A DNA stretch of 64,000 bases from Diadema setosum. Taxonomy: Eukaryota; Echinodermata; Echinoidea; Diadematoida; Diadematidae. Positions 12,172 to 23,819 of the stretch are shown here, one piece after another. The notes below the pieces were generated by a model. That model saw only the letters and a program-made list of their open reading frames with translations, was not told the origin of the DNA and did no database searches. The position numbers and the translations under genes were made by a program. Where the stretch lies: assembly GCA_033980235.1 (NCBI GenBank), contig CM067070.1, positions 27,928,627 through 27,992,626 of the forward strand. The letters are read 5' to 3'. Every line of letters begins with the position of its first letter. Position 1 is the first letter of the stretch.

Positions 12172-12732
12172 TTTCTTTAAGTTGTGGTATATAAATGAAT
12201 AATTTTGTATTTTTTATATATTGAGATGCAGCACGGAAACATGAAGAAACAGTATTTTATCCCATTCAGGAACACAATATTGATTGAATACGGTGATTAC
12301 TGTATAATATTAATGGGTTAGTTAAAGGTTATCATGAGTTTGTAGTCTGTATGAAAGTTATGTACATTTATATGAATAATTTTAGTATTATAGATATACT
12401 GTATTATGTAGGTATGTACTTGTGAGTGTGTGCGAGTGTATGCGGGTAAGTGTCTCTGGATCTCTCCGTGTGCTGGATCTTGTCTGCAGTTGCGTGCGCC
12501 CGTGGGTATTATGTGAGTATGTTTGTGTGTATGCGTGCAAGTGTCTTGACATGAGTTAGAGCAAGTGTGCGAATGCATGTGTTGATGTGTGATTATGCCT
12601 GCGTAAATTTGAAATGGTTTGTTGGATTAAAGAAATTATGTTTGTTTTTTAGTATTATGTAGTTATACATATTTATGGTAAAGAATTATTGACTGAAATT
12701 TGATACATTTGTGATAAATGAATAAATTTTTA

Positions 12733-12769
<37 letters not shown>

Positions 12770-12960
12770 TTGTTTGTCTTATGTGTTGTAAGGTGTGGTA
12801 ATTGTCTAGCGAAATATATCTCATGTCTAATTGTGATTTTTAATGTGGATGTAATGTACGACAGTTCAATGTATTTGGTTGTCATTGCAATGTATTTTAG
12901 CCTTCGGGCTACGATTTTGCAAATTTTTACCTAATAAACCATCCTAATAATAATAATAAA
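12117..12960. other. Intron sequence with TA repeats and a possible retroelement 3' tail
   Basis: (TA)n at 12117-12170 and 12737-12766, and a GTGTGAGTG-rich tract at 12420-12600. From about 12880, TAGCCTTCGGGCTACG, CTAATAAA and (AAT)n resemble the 3' end of a plus-strand non-LTR element. No coding region was seen. Confidence 0.4.
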
Positions 12961-13293
12961 GTATCTACGAAATATGAAAGAGGATGCAATTCCAAGAGGA
13001 ATGTAAAATTTATTTGAAGAAAAATTGGTTTTAAAATGGGTTACATATCCAAAAAAAGAAAGATAAATATATTTTTTATATCTCAGCTTACTATTATTAT
13101 CTAAGAAGGCCTATGCGAAGACAGCATTGGATGACAAAGGTTAGCCTTCCAGTCCAGGTTTGCACGCAGTGACCTTTTGTCGATTTATTGTATACAGTTG
13201 GACATGTTGGACAGACATACATCTTTCCACTTTGGTCAGATGTATATTATTTTGTTTAGCCTGTTACTGCAGCCAAGTCCCAAAGGAAGTGAA

Positions 13294-13351
<58 letters not shown>

Positions 13352-13353
13352 AT
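12960..13353. repeat. Diverged fragment related to the 62-kb TTAA element, plus (CT)n(TA)n
   Basis: At 12965-13090, GAAATATGAAAGAG, ATTTGAAGAAAAATTGGTTTTA and TATCTCAGCTTACT recall the inside of the inverted-repeat element at 62032-62413. (CT)15 at 13302-13332 is followed by (TA)n. The similarity is weak and was judged by eye. Confidence 0.4.
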
Positions 13354-14009
13354 GTGACCATGCATCACAAAATGTACAGAAAGTCGCACGCACTGATTTT
13401 GTGTGAGGACTGAAAATAAGTGAAACGGGACAACCGTGCCAATCTTGAGATTTTCATATTCTATAAAATAGCAAGTCTTCTTCTAAACTATGGTAAAGTC
13501 TGGGATCTTAAAATAAACAGGAAATTGTGTTTTTAGCAGTTTCTTATCGAACACTTTCTGGTAGAATAGTGTTATTAGGTGTGTCTTTAGAGTCCCCTTT
13601 TCCTTTCTTAAAAACCTTGTCCATACTCTTCACTTTCAACTCTAATAACTTTGGAAAGGATAAGATGCTACTGCTTTCATCGTTGGCATTAATCATCTAC
13701 AGAGTGTGGTAATGAAGCATGCTCAATTTCAGCTTAATTTGATAATCCCTTCATTTTTGTTACTACGGCGGTTTATATCCTGTTCCTTGTTCCATGTATT
13801 ACACAGCTGGCACGGCTCGGTACTTCAGAGCCTCTTTTCCCACTTTACACTTTGCAGAGTGTGTATTTTCTTTCCAATATTAGGATAGGTTAGGAGAGTC
13901 CATTTGAATTGAGTTATACATCATTTTAAAGCTTAAAGTCTTTTTTTTTAGAATCTACTCTTAACTGAAAATCCATGTCTGGCGACTTTTTGCTGGTTTT
14001 ACAGGGTCA
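13354..14009. mobile_element. GTGACC-family MITE, copy A
   Basis: Starts GTGACCATGCATCACAAAAT, then AAGTCGCAC..TGATTTT. Ends GGCGACTTTTTGCTGGTTTT then ACAGGGTCAT, so the ends are inverted repeats of about 35 bp. The interior (CTTCACTTTCAACTCTAATA, GAGCCTCTTTTC) matches copies B, D and E. No transposase frame. Confidence 0.8.
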
Positions 14010-14437
14010 TATTATAAACAAGATTTGCTATTTGCTTATGACGTCATAAACAGTAAAAATAGAAAATACGTTTTTAGTAAGCAAGCTATTCAATTGTAGC
14101 ATAATGGTTAAGCTTTTTCTAATCGACATATCTGAGTATGCTGGTGGATATTATTGTCAAAATTCATAAATATCAAAGTGGTAGCCAACATATTTTGCTC
14201 TCAGATGACAGGTAATGATCGCCAACTTAGTTATTCGTTCTGTTGATACAAAATTTAGGAAGGAACGAAAGTTAATATTACCTTTGCAGAGGTTTGGCTG
14301 ACTGGTCTGTGGGAGGTTCGATCACCATAGATTTGTCTTAACCTCGAGGTTTCATCTACATAGAGGAGGATAGACCTGAGCCATTATTAGGTTCCTTCCC
14401 AGGAGAAATAAAAGTTGTAGATATAAACACATTATTT

Positions 14438-15139
14438 GTGAACGTGCATCACAAAACGAACAAAACGTTGCACCCCTTGATTTTACATTGTACGTGAGGA
14501 TGCAAAAAAAAAAAAAAAGGTGAAACGAGTCAACTAAGTCAATATTAAGTTTTTCATATTTTCTGAAAGAGCTACCCTTCTTCTACATTAATCCTAAGTT
14601 TGGGATCATAAAATGAATATGAAAGGGCATTTTCAGCAAGTTTCGTACAACCTTTTTTGTAGAGTAGTGAGATCAGGTTAGTCTTAGAGGCCCCTTTTTA
14701 TTCCTTGATAACCACTTGCACACTCTTCATTTTCAAGTCTGATAACTTTTGAAGGGATAAAGCTACTGCTTTGTAAGGTAGCAATATTCATGGACACAAT
14801 ATGTTAATAAGGCATGCTCAATTACATCTTAATTTGATAATTGTTGTTGCTCCAGTGGTTTACATCCTGATTTTTGTCCCATTCATCGCACAGGTAGCGC
14901 GGCTTGGTAAAAATGAAACGCTTGAATAGACACTTAGACCCTTTACTTCAGAGCCTCTTTTCTCGATTCACTCTTGTCCAGAGTGTGTGCTTTTTCCCCA
15001 ATATTTAGATAGGTTAGGAGAGTCCAATTCACTTGAGCTATACATTATTTTAAAGCTTAGAGTCTGCTCTTTTAGAATCTACCCTTAACCAAAAACCCAT
15101 GTCCGGCGACTTTCTGCCTGTTTTGTGATGCAGGGTCAC
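14438..15139. mobile_element. GTGACC-family MITE, copy B
   Basis: Starts GTGAACGTGCATCACAAAAC and ends TTTTGTGATGCAGGGTCAC. The flanks are ATTT on both sides, a perfect 4-bp target duplication. It has the same interior order as copy A, which lies about 430 bp away in the same orientation. No coding capacity. Confidence 0.85.
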
Positions 15140-15284
15140 ATTTATTTTTCCCGACAATCGTAATGATGTTATTGTTTTTTGTATGTTTGCATTTATTCTG
15201 CTTCTCACGTCAAAACAAAGCAAGCTAACATTGTGACATGAAAGATTTTCATCACCTGTCTCCCTCTGTAGAAATGTATTTGTA

Positions 15285-15420
15285 AGATTCATTCATTCAT
15301 TCATTCATTTTTTTTTCATTTTCAACAGAAACATATAAATATATTACAGAAATTGAATACATAGATTTCATCATAATACGAAATTAAGGGTAAATTTACC
15401 AAAAAAAAAAAAAAAATAAG
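15285..15420 (-). mobile_element. Possible 3' tail of a non-LTR retroelement
   Basis: On the plus strand (ATTC)5, TTTTTTTTCATTTTCAACAG and AAACATATAAATATATTACA occur in that order. The same arrangement, (GAAT)n plus TTTTCATTATCAG, ends the reverse-transcriptase relic at 59500. This is therefore probably only the last ~130 bp of a minus-strand insertion. No coding part remains. Confidence 0.4.
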
Positions 15421-15642
15421 AGTATACGGACATTTTGGAAATGAAGAGGGATGGTAAAAAGCTGGGCTTGTAGGGTGCATTCCTCCCCACACGTAATACA
15501 AGAGATTCTATGATCCATTGACTGACATACATAAAAAGTGGATGAAACAAAGAAACTAAGACAAAAAGACTTATAACTAACCTAACTAGTCCGAAACAAG
15601 AACCTTGAACAAATCCTTACACTAAGTCGCTGTCAGGCTGGA

Positions 15643-15647
<5 letters not shown>

Positions 15648-15675
<28 letters not shown>

Positions 15676-15676
15676 T

Positions 15677-15722
<46 letters not shown>
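15648..15722. repeat. Compound (GA)n(GT)n(GA)n microsatellite
   Basis: Three adjoining dinucleotide tracts: GA, then about 12 GT units, then GA. A G10 run follows at 15786. Confidence 0.9.
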
Positions 15723-15723
<1 letters not shown>

Positions 15724-16370
15724 ACTGATTACGTGGAGTGAAGATAAAAGACAAAAAAAAGATAGAAGAAGACTATAAGAAGACAGGGGGGGGGGGTAGT
15801 GGATAGATGGAGCCGCTTATCCGTGATTTCAACAGAATATAAAGTTGGATTTTCCAATAATATTTCAACCATTAAAGGATCAACACAATTTTACGATTTC
15901 TTAATGTACAAAATATGAATTTTCATAATGATATTTACATATATTCTGATGACTGTTGATTTTTTTTTCCTTCAGATTACTCTTAAAAGAACTTAAACTT
16001 GGAGATGCCTTTAAATTGTTACAAAGGTTGTTCCAATATCTAGCCAATGTATATAAGATCACAAGTGTTGATCTATATTTGAATCATGTTTACTGTGTCA
16101 CTGCCGGGATATCTGTTGATGGTGTCGTTGTCCGATAAGCGGTAGATGCCAGGCTCGAATTCCATTAGTTCCTTTTACCACCCCCCCCCCCCCCGCAGAA
16201 GTTGCGATCTTACAAATACATCATGAACAGAGGGAGACAGTGGATGGAAACCTTTCGTATCACATATTCGTTCCTCTGCTTTTATAATCTCTTGCCTTTA
16301 TAGAATTACATTGTTGAAGAGAGTTTAATAAATAAGACAAAACCAAATTACTAAGGGTACGAATTGTTCA

Positions 16371-16568
16371 TTATACACAGAAGACCTATGATAGTGATGG
16401 TCCCAAACACACACAGTCCGTGGACTTGGATACAATATTGATCCCTGTAGGTTGTGGAGCAGGACGGGGTTGGGATTATACACAGAAGGCCTATGATAGT
16501 GATGGTCCCAAATACACACAGTCCGTGGACTTGGATACAATATTGATCGCTGTAGGTTGTGGAGGAGG
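16371..16568. repeat. 105-bp tandem duplication, two copies
   Basis: TTATACACAGAAGACCTATG begins at 16371 and its near-identical partner at 16476. The second copy ends around GTAGGTTGTGG at about 16561. Only a few substitutions separate the copies, so the event is recent. Open frames on both strands here repeat themselves and are not genes. Confidence 0.9.
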
Positions 16569-16669
16569 CTACAGGCAGATGATAAAACAATATTTAACAA
16601 AATAACAGCCACTGTATGACACATTGAGAACAATTTTCTATGCAACATTAACATGATTCGCGCCATCCA

Positions 16670-17310
16670 AAGGCCAAATGAACTGCATAAGGAAAAATAA
16701 TAATGTCAAACCTTAAATGTATGTCTTCAGGTTTTGGATAGTGATACATTATTTTAAACAACTGCAAAGTTAGGTTCATGTAAAGCACTATGTGTACAAG
16801 CGCGACAAATGCCGTCACGCCCGTGAATATGATTTTCTTTTTCTAACTAATGTCAGTGCATGTCGACGCATTTAGTTATTCAAGAAGTTGTCTTAACATG
16901 CTTAATGAAATATAAATTGCATTCTCTTATTTTGCTGACAGCGCACGAGACTAAGAGTCATACTCATACATATATCAACTCATATATCAACTCAAATGTC
17001 TTACATTGATGCTGGATCAAGATAACGAGATGCATATAATATATGTTATAATAAATTGGGTCCGTTAACTTTACAGGAAAGCCTTGTTATTAGGAAGAAG
17101 GAGTTAAAAGTAACTTAAAAAAACAACAACTAGGATATCACTGATTTTTTTTTTTTTTTTTTAAGATGTGTACGTTAGATAAAGATATGTGTATGTTAAG
17201 CTGAATAATATCATCTTATTTTCTGATAAGAACATGTGATGTTAACATTTTACTTTGGGAACTTTACGCAAAGGGGCCCAATTATGGCTCTTATCAAAAG
17301 AGTTACAATA
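16670..17310. other. Intron sequence, no feature seen
   Basis: AT-rich, with a T18 tract near 17145. No gene or repeat family was recognised. Confidence 0.5.
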
Positions 17311-17313
17311 GTG

Positions 17314-17846
17314 CACTGCAAAAAGTCCGGTGTTAAATATGAAACACCGAGCTGGTGTTAAATTTCCGGTGCTCATTTATGGTGTTAGATTAACACCTCT
17401 GGGTGTCATTTCAAAATATAAAATTGTTTTTTTTGAAGAATTTCTTAGTTACTACACTTCTTGCTGATTTTGAACTTCAACAAGACGATCAAGAATTTTC
17501 CGATAAATTACTTGATTTATGAAAAATGTGTAAACACATTTACACCACAGTTACACCAGTTGGTGTGGTCTCCTATTGAAGCTGGACGGGTGTTATACCA
17601 TTGACATTAACACCAGCAATATCAAATCAACACCATGCGGTGTCATTATTGAATTAACACCAACGCAGTGTCTAAAATATCACCAGCTACAGTGTCAAAT
17701 TAACACCATGAAGTGTCAGGTGAACACTTTTCAACACCATCAGAACATGCTTTCTACACCGGTGGTTGTGGGCCTCTATTGACACTTGATCGGTGTTAGA
17801 TTTAACACCAGTGGTGTTAAATCTAGCACCGATGTTTTTGCAGTGT
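17314..17846. mobile_element. Inverted-repeat element filled with GGTGTTAA motifs
   Basis: Left end CACTGCAAAAAGTCCGGTGT, right end ...CCGATGTTTTTGCAGTG, so the termini are inverted. GGTGTTA and its complement TAACACC occur more than fifteen times, clustered in both arms, with a plainer AT-rich centre near 17420-17510. CACTGCAAAAA-type ends are common in animal MITEs. No transposase. Confidence 0.7.
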
Positions 17847-18114
17847 ACATTAAGTTTTTCATATTGCCATGTTGAAATCTTTGGACAAAAAGATGGAGAT
17901 GTATTAGTCTGAAAACATCTTGTTGGTTGAAGAATCAATATCATAACAACATGATTGTATTGTTGTCCGTTTCATTACTAAGATGTCTCTGTCTCACACC
18001 ACAGACCTAGCGTTCCCTCAGATCCTTTGGGATGTGTCTTTCTACCTGAAGTTGATGAAAAAACTCCCTCTCTCTTGGAGACAAGTGTAGGCCCTACACA
18101 CAGGCTGCATGTAT

Positions 18115-18467
18115 GTGACCCTGCATCACAAAACCAATACAAATCGCCAGTTATGGATTTTTACGTAAAAACAAAATAAAGAGCAGAATCTAAGCTTTAA
18201 AATGATGTATAACTCAATTTAAATGGACCCCCCTAACCTACCTAAATACTGGAAAGAAAGCACGCACTCTGGAAAAGTGTGACCTAAGAAAAGAGGTTCT
18301 GAAGTACAGGGTCTCTTCAAGCGCTTTATCTTTAAAAAGCCGTGCTAGCTGTGCCATGATTGATTCGCTTAACCCGTTTCACCTTTTTTTTTGTTTTTTT
18401 TTGTTTTTTTAGTCCAGCGTAAAATCAAGAGGTGCGACTTTTTGTTGGTTTTGTGATGCACGGTCAC
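18115..18467. mobile_element. GTGACC-family MITE, copy C (short, reversed)
   Basis: Starts GTGACCCTGCATCACAAAAC and ends GTGATGCACGGTCAC. It is only 353 bp against about 690 for copies A, B and E. The retained interior (AAAGCTTAGATTCTGCTC on the complement, GAAAAGTGTGACCTAAGAAA) is in reverse order to copy A, so the element is reversed and internally deleted. Flanks GTAT/ATAT are compatible with a 4-bp duplication with one change. Confidence 0.8.
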
Positions 18468-18469
18468 AT

Positions 18470-19580
18470 ATACCCATTCACCACTTTGAGTTTAATTGGA
18501 GCGGAAGACTGAGAAAAATCAATACTGAAATTACCCACTATATTATGAGTTCATTCTCTCGTGTGACTTTCTCGAGAGCATTATCAAACTTGTCTAAGAA
18601 CTACTCAAGTGGTTTGTTTGGTTTCGTTATTCATACTCTCGAAAGTGTTTCCGTCATTATAAGTAAATACTTTATGTAGAATAATGTCACAGCATAAGTC
18701 CTGTCCTTATTCATGTTGTTCTTTTTATTATTGTTTATACTTGGCAGTTGATAAATCTCTTCCAATAAAATTGTCGATAAACGGAAAGTATACAGTTTGA
18801 TTTTCATCCCTAATCTTTACGTAAAAAGTTAAGAAAAGCTCAGATTCTATCCTTAGACTATAGTATCATTAAAGATGTCGTGATTTTGACCCGATCCTTA
18901 CACCCTTCAATGCCCTTAGATTTCGATAACACAGCGAGAGACAGGAACAGATTGTATAATCTATGATTGTGCCTTACTTACTCCCCCAACATTGTCATAT
19001 GCGATTTTTTTTCACATAATCGAATCCCTGGGCATTTCAATGTTACTTGTCACTTTGCCGGTTTAAGTGTTAGCTTTGGCATTTTGGTGTTTACTGACCA
19101 AATGGCATTATTGCTTGGCACTCGTTTAATGTTTATCGAAGTCCTCCATAAATTAACATAGCAACGCTGATGGCATTGGTTTTCATCTCGATATGTTTTT
19201 TTTTTTTTGTGTGTGTGTGTGTGTGTTCCTGTTGCAAACACTAACAGGTTTTCAAATTTGCAACTAATAGGTTTATTCATTTAATTTGAAGTTATTCTCA
19301 CAATGTGTTGGCACGTAGCACGCAAAAATGATATACCATTTCTGTTATGGATTACAATCATGGATGTTTCTTTCCCTACAACCTGTACATAACGAAGCAC
19401 TGATGGTCTTCCTTCACCTGCTCCCTCCAATAAGTTTCTTTACCAAGAGTTCACTTTGCTCATGAGAAATTTACGATCGGCCGCCGGGCGATTTCTTAAG
19501 AATTAGCCAATGGCAAATTGCCCGGTTAATAATTCTGGGGGTCGTCAGTTGGTAACTGCCTAATATGTATATATATATAT
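18470..19580. other. Intron sequence, no gene recognised
   Basis: Contains a T11(GT)9 tract near 19197-19226. Nothing else stands out. Confidence 0.45.
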
Positions 19581-19827
19581 GAAGAGTTTGTTTGCAAAAA
19601 CCGATAAGTCCATTTTTGAAGATTTTTAAGTACGGTCTCTGTAATAAAGTACAAAATAATACCTTTTAAATGATATATTGGTCACTACATATAAAGGTAC
19701 ATTTTTGAAGTTATGGTCAAAAGAAGCACAAATTTTCTTATTATTCTCTTTATTTTTCTTGACCTTTAATCGCAAATATCTCCATTTGGCAAATATGGAC
19801 TTATCGGTTTTTGCAAACAAACCCTTC
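19581..19827 (+). mobile_element. GAAGAG-family MITE, copy 2
   Basis: 247 bp, same orientation and length as copy 1, inserted in a TA-rich tract with ATAT on both sides. Its minus-strand frame is open for 71 codons and closely matches the frame of copy 1 before a stop. Confidence 0.85.
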
Positions 19828-20196
19828 ATATATATATACATACATAATACTATATAAATTCTGCTTCTTCCGTCGCTACACCAACAGATACACTTCTATT
19901 CAAATCAACTGGCAAAGAAATTCTAAAAGAGATTCTGAAAAAAATGGTATTCTCTTATAGATTTAACTACATTTTCTCTGAAGTGGATCATTAGCCTTTA
20001 ATTGCAGTTACGTTCTTAAAACCCAAATCAAAGGAAGGGACAATTTGAACTGTTAAATAGAACTATAATACCCCCTCCCGCTGCTAGCTGCAAAATGTAC
20101 CATGGCTGCATGGTGGGACATAAATTGTACTCAGCGTTCGGTGCGTCGGTTTTCGAAATTCGCCATCTACAGCAGAGTTTTAATAGGCCTACTCAC

Positions 20197-20308
20197 CATT
20201 AAGATCAAGAAAAACAAACGCAAAGACGATGCAAAGTGCACATACTCCAAAAGCTGTAAGTCTCATTCCACGGTTATGAGCCATGTTGGGAGCTGCGTTT
20301 ATCAGTTC
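20197..20308 (-). CDS. Signal-anchor exon of the carbohydrate sulfotransferase
   Basis: A minus-strand acceptor (TTCACCTCACAG) precedes GAACTGATAAACG, and the exon ends GATCTTAATG before the consensus donor GTGAGT. The ATG at 20284 opens 29 codons plus one base. MAHNRGMRL is a short basic cytosolic tail and TAFGVCALCIVFAFVFLDLN is one hydrophobic membrane span. This is the expected start of a type II Golgi enzyme and is missing from the catalytic exon downstream. The phase (one spare base, G) fits the candidate acceptor at 11677. The link to the catalytic exon rests on strand, order, phase and topology; a transcript would settle it. Confidence 0.65.
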
Positions 20309-21004
20309 CTGTGAGGTGAAGATTGCAACGCGAGAAAGATATCCTGGAAAATGCTGGACGTGTGTTATACCGTAATAGAAACAATGATTTACAAATAATT
20401 TCATTTACTGTAACAATTCTTTCTTTTCTTGCATAAAAAAGTACAACTTTGATGATAATCAGGAAAAATTGAATAAAATGATGCGAATCGGGCCTGTGAA
20501 AGCAACTTTTGTAAATTGAGATTGATTGTGCAATCGATACAACCTGGAAAAATAATAATAGAAAAGAATACAAATATTCACTAAAAATGCAGCAAACCCT
20601 TGAGTATAAACGCGAGCAACAAAAGCGCTCAGACCATTTCATGCTTTAAAACGAATAAGTGTGTGTGTGTGTGTGTATTGCGGGTAAACGCATTTAAATG
20701 GAAGGTGAAATTAACCTCTTTGAGACAGTTTACATGAAGCATATTATTCTTGAAAGTTCTGTGGCTAATTATTACAGAATAATCAGTGCATGGATATTTT
20801 CAAATGATATGCCAAAAATTCAGTAACCGTCATGTACTCATTTTCGCAATGATATCCAGTATGATTTATGAAGTTTTCGTGAAATTAGAGTCGTCTTTTG
20901 CCGATTAAAGTATAATGAAAAGATATATATATTTTTTTTTTTGCAGCAACAAATCATTACAAATTATGGGTCTATCCGGAAAGATATCAGAGTAATTGAC
21001 TCAA

Positions 21005-21006
<2 letters not shown>

Positions 21007-21049
<43 letters not shown>

Positions 21050-21090
21050 ACACACACACTCACGCACACACACACACACACACACACACA
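21007..21090. repeat. (CA)n microsatellite
   Basis: About 40 CA units with a few interruptions. Frames across it encode poly(Thr-His) and are not genes. Confidence 0.95.
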
Positions 21091-21524
21091 TTCGAGCATA
21101 ACTCTGGATCTGCAATGTTTACGTGTTTCCAAAGTTTGCAAACCTGGTCAACAAAATTTTGACCTGAAGGGTGGCCAAATCACAGCATGAAGAACAAAAC
21201 AAAAACGTATTAAGCTGTTTTTAGTAAAGAGCATACTCAATATTTCAGTGGGAAACATTCCTTTTCAAGCATAGTTTCTGACACCATATAGAGCATAAAA
21301 AAATTGTACATAAAAAAAGAAGATTGCACTGATCCTATAATAGCTTTCGAAAGTGACGAGCTGAACGACTTATTACACAACTCAGCTTACCGTGATTACC
21401 TACTTCTGAATTCACACATTCACAAAATACGAGGTAGACCTATTCGTCTGATACATGTACAATCACATAACTCATAACTGTTTTAACTACTTCAATACAT
21501 TTTGTAATGTAAAAGTATACTTAC

Positions 21525-21650
21525 CGCTCTCGACAATACATTAAACGTCTCTGACAAAAGATGGGAACGTAGGGGTGACCACACCCAACCGCTTGTGAGA
21601 ATAACGGGAGAATATCGAAACTACACTATTATACGGTTTGGTGGTTTGCG
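21525..21650 (-). other. Putative non-coding first exon of the sulfotransferase gene
   Basis: On the minus strand the sequence ends GTCGAGAGCG followed by GTAAGT. It is upstream of the signal-anchor exon and conserved in the other duplication copy at 5617. The 5' limit is not visible and 21650 is arbitrary; a TATA box was not identified. The conserved block GACCACACCCA.CCGCT upstream of the donor, on the plus strand at 21577, may be exon or promoter. Confidence 0.4.
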
Positions 21651-21874
21651 CGTACGCAGATGTTACGTGCTTAAGTCCACACTCTATACGAGCTTGAGCG
21701 ACGAGAAGTTTCCCATGATTAGCAGATGCTATGTCTGATACCTAATAGATTTCGTGTTGTGTGTAGGTTTGATTCCAGAAGTGATAAAAGTAATTTCATT
21801 GTTGCCTGCTGCTTCTTGTTAATGGATGAGATGATAAAGGGTTGAATTATCTGTGTTTCTTTCCAAAATATTAA

Positions 21875-22050
21875 AGGGGATGGCTGGTAACTGATCAGTG
21901 GAAATCGGTGGGAATCGATCAGTGGGAATGCTGGGGAATATTGTTCCAATCCTTGTGGGATTTATTTTAAACTACATTATATATCTATTGCTGTGTGAAA
22001 ATTATTTGCTTCAGAATGGTCTCAAATTCAAGTAATGTGCAGTTTAACGT
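21875..22050. mobile_element. TTAA-type foldback element, left arm only
   Basis: TTAA then AGGGGATGGCTGGTAACTGA. It matches the element at 52020-53068 through TTCCAATCCTTGTGGGATTT, GAAAATTATTTGCTTCAGAA and TCAAGTAATGTGCAG. No right arm was found before the G-rich array begins, so this copy is truncated or overgrown. Confidence 0.65.
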
Positions 22051-23819
22051 TTCTGCAGGTTAGCATGCCTGCAAGGCTGTATAGTGACGGGGCGATCGTT
22101 AACGGGCCGTTAACGTGGGAGGGGGAGAGGGAGAAAACCCCCTCCACGGTGAGAACATGGTGCAATTTGATGCATGTTTTGGGGCGTTTAATCAATTGAA
22201 ACAGACCCACTTGTTTAAGGTAGCAATATATTTTGATGTCGATTATTTATTAAACGATTAGGCTATAAAATGGTATCATTTAAATAAACTTTTTGTATTA
22301 ATAGATTCTTACACTGAATATCATGAGCGCGACGGAACCCGAGCGAGCGGAGCGAGCGAGGGGAGGAGGAGGGGGGGGGGGGGGTGTTCCCCCCTCACGG
22401 TGAGAACTGTTTGCATTTCGATGTTGTGAATGGTGTAATTTGATGCGTGTTTTGGCGTGTTTCATGTACTTGACACATTCCCACTTGTTAAAGGAAGCAG
22501 TATATTTTGATACAGATTAATATTACTCAACAATTTGCCAATTAAATCGTATCATATTTTAAATAAACTTCTTGTATCAATTATTACACTGACTATCATG
22601 TGCGCGACCGAGCCCGTGTAGGTGAAGATAAGGGGCATTTCTCCTCCCACACGAAGGTGATTTTGCATTTTCAGCCCTAAAATTCAGCGATCTGGTGCAA
22701 ACTTTTGGTGTGATACGTTTTTTCCAGCCCCCTTTCCCCAAAGAAATAGTAATGGAAATAAACATTTTTTTTTTTTCAGGAAAGTGCAAAAATCACGAAA
22801 TTTAGCTCTTATTCCGAGTGTGCATCATCTGTATGTGTTTACAAAGTCTAGTAGTGAGGTAGAGCTTAGGGGGAGGGTGTGGGAGGGGATTCCCCCCTCC
22901 CACTCGACGGAGCTTTGTTTTCGTTATCAGAATTGAAATAAAGCGATCTGAAGCACACTTTTTGTGAACAAATTCGGAAATTGTCATCCCCTAAAGTGTA
23001 CTGCTAGTCTATAAAGGGGACCAAGCACAGGGAGGATGGCAAGATACCTCTCCTATATTCCAGGAAGCTTTTCTTTTTTTTTCAGTTTTAGAACTGAAAT
23101 TTAAAAATTTTGTCCACACTTTTGTTGGAATATCTGAAAATTTGTCAATCAGAGAAGGAGGGACGGGATAAGCCCTACTTCCCCCTCCTGTACGAGGGAG
23201 ATTCTGTATTTTCTGATTGCATTTGAACGTTTTGGTGCACACATATTGTGGCATATTTGGAAAACTGTATATGTTCAAAGTGTAGCCACTGTCTAATCCA
23301 TGGGGCGGGGGGGGGGGGGGGAGGGCCGGGCGAGCAGGGAAAAGGCGTGTAGTGGGCGAATGCTTTCAAAACCCTTCCCGTACGAGGGAGCTTTTGCCTT
23401 TTTCTTTGGGGGGGGGGGGGGGGCGGGGCGGTGCCCCCATCGCCCTCCTCCCCTTGGCTACACCAGTGTAGAGACAGCCCCTATAACTTCCAATTTTGAA
23501 GTTATGGGGGAGGGTGTGGGAGGGGGTAGCCCCTCCCACAGGGGAACCTTTGAATTTTTAAGATTGACATATCATAATGATCTGATGTGCACTTTTGTGG
23601 AATATTCAGACAATTACCAATCCCCGAAAGTGTGCAGCGTCTAAATTAATGGATATGAACCGAGCGGGCGGGGGGGGGGGGGGGGGGCAGGCGATGGAGT
23701 AAATTAAGAGAGGATGAGGAAATTTTTAAATTTATTAGAATTGAAACAATATACTATGTAGATCTGATGCACACTTAATGAAACATTTGGAAATCTGTCA
23801 ATCTAAATCTGTACTTATA

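Larger units (their letters stand above)
20489..21870. repeat. Segmental duplication, right copy
   Basis: Homologous to 1-1290 plus 5220-5910, in direct orientation. It carries a long (CA)n at 21007-21090 where the left copy has the ~3.9-kb satellite insertion close by. Similarity stops at a TTAA (21871-21874) where another transposon begins. Confidence 0.6.

Noticed and set aside
16325..16666. 113-codon minus-strand frame with an internal repeat
   Set aside because: The repeat is the 105-bp DNA duplication, a multiple of three, which is also open on the other strand. No family motifs.
20941..21190. Poly(Thr-His) frames
   Set aside because: Translation of a (CA)n microsatellite.
23300..23644. 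114-codon Gly-rich frame
   Set aside because: Produced by G runs of the array; the complementary strand is open too and gives poly-Pro.
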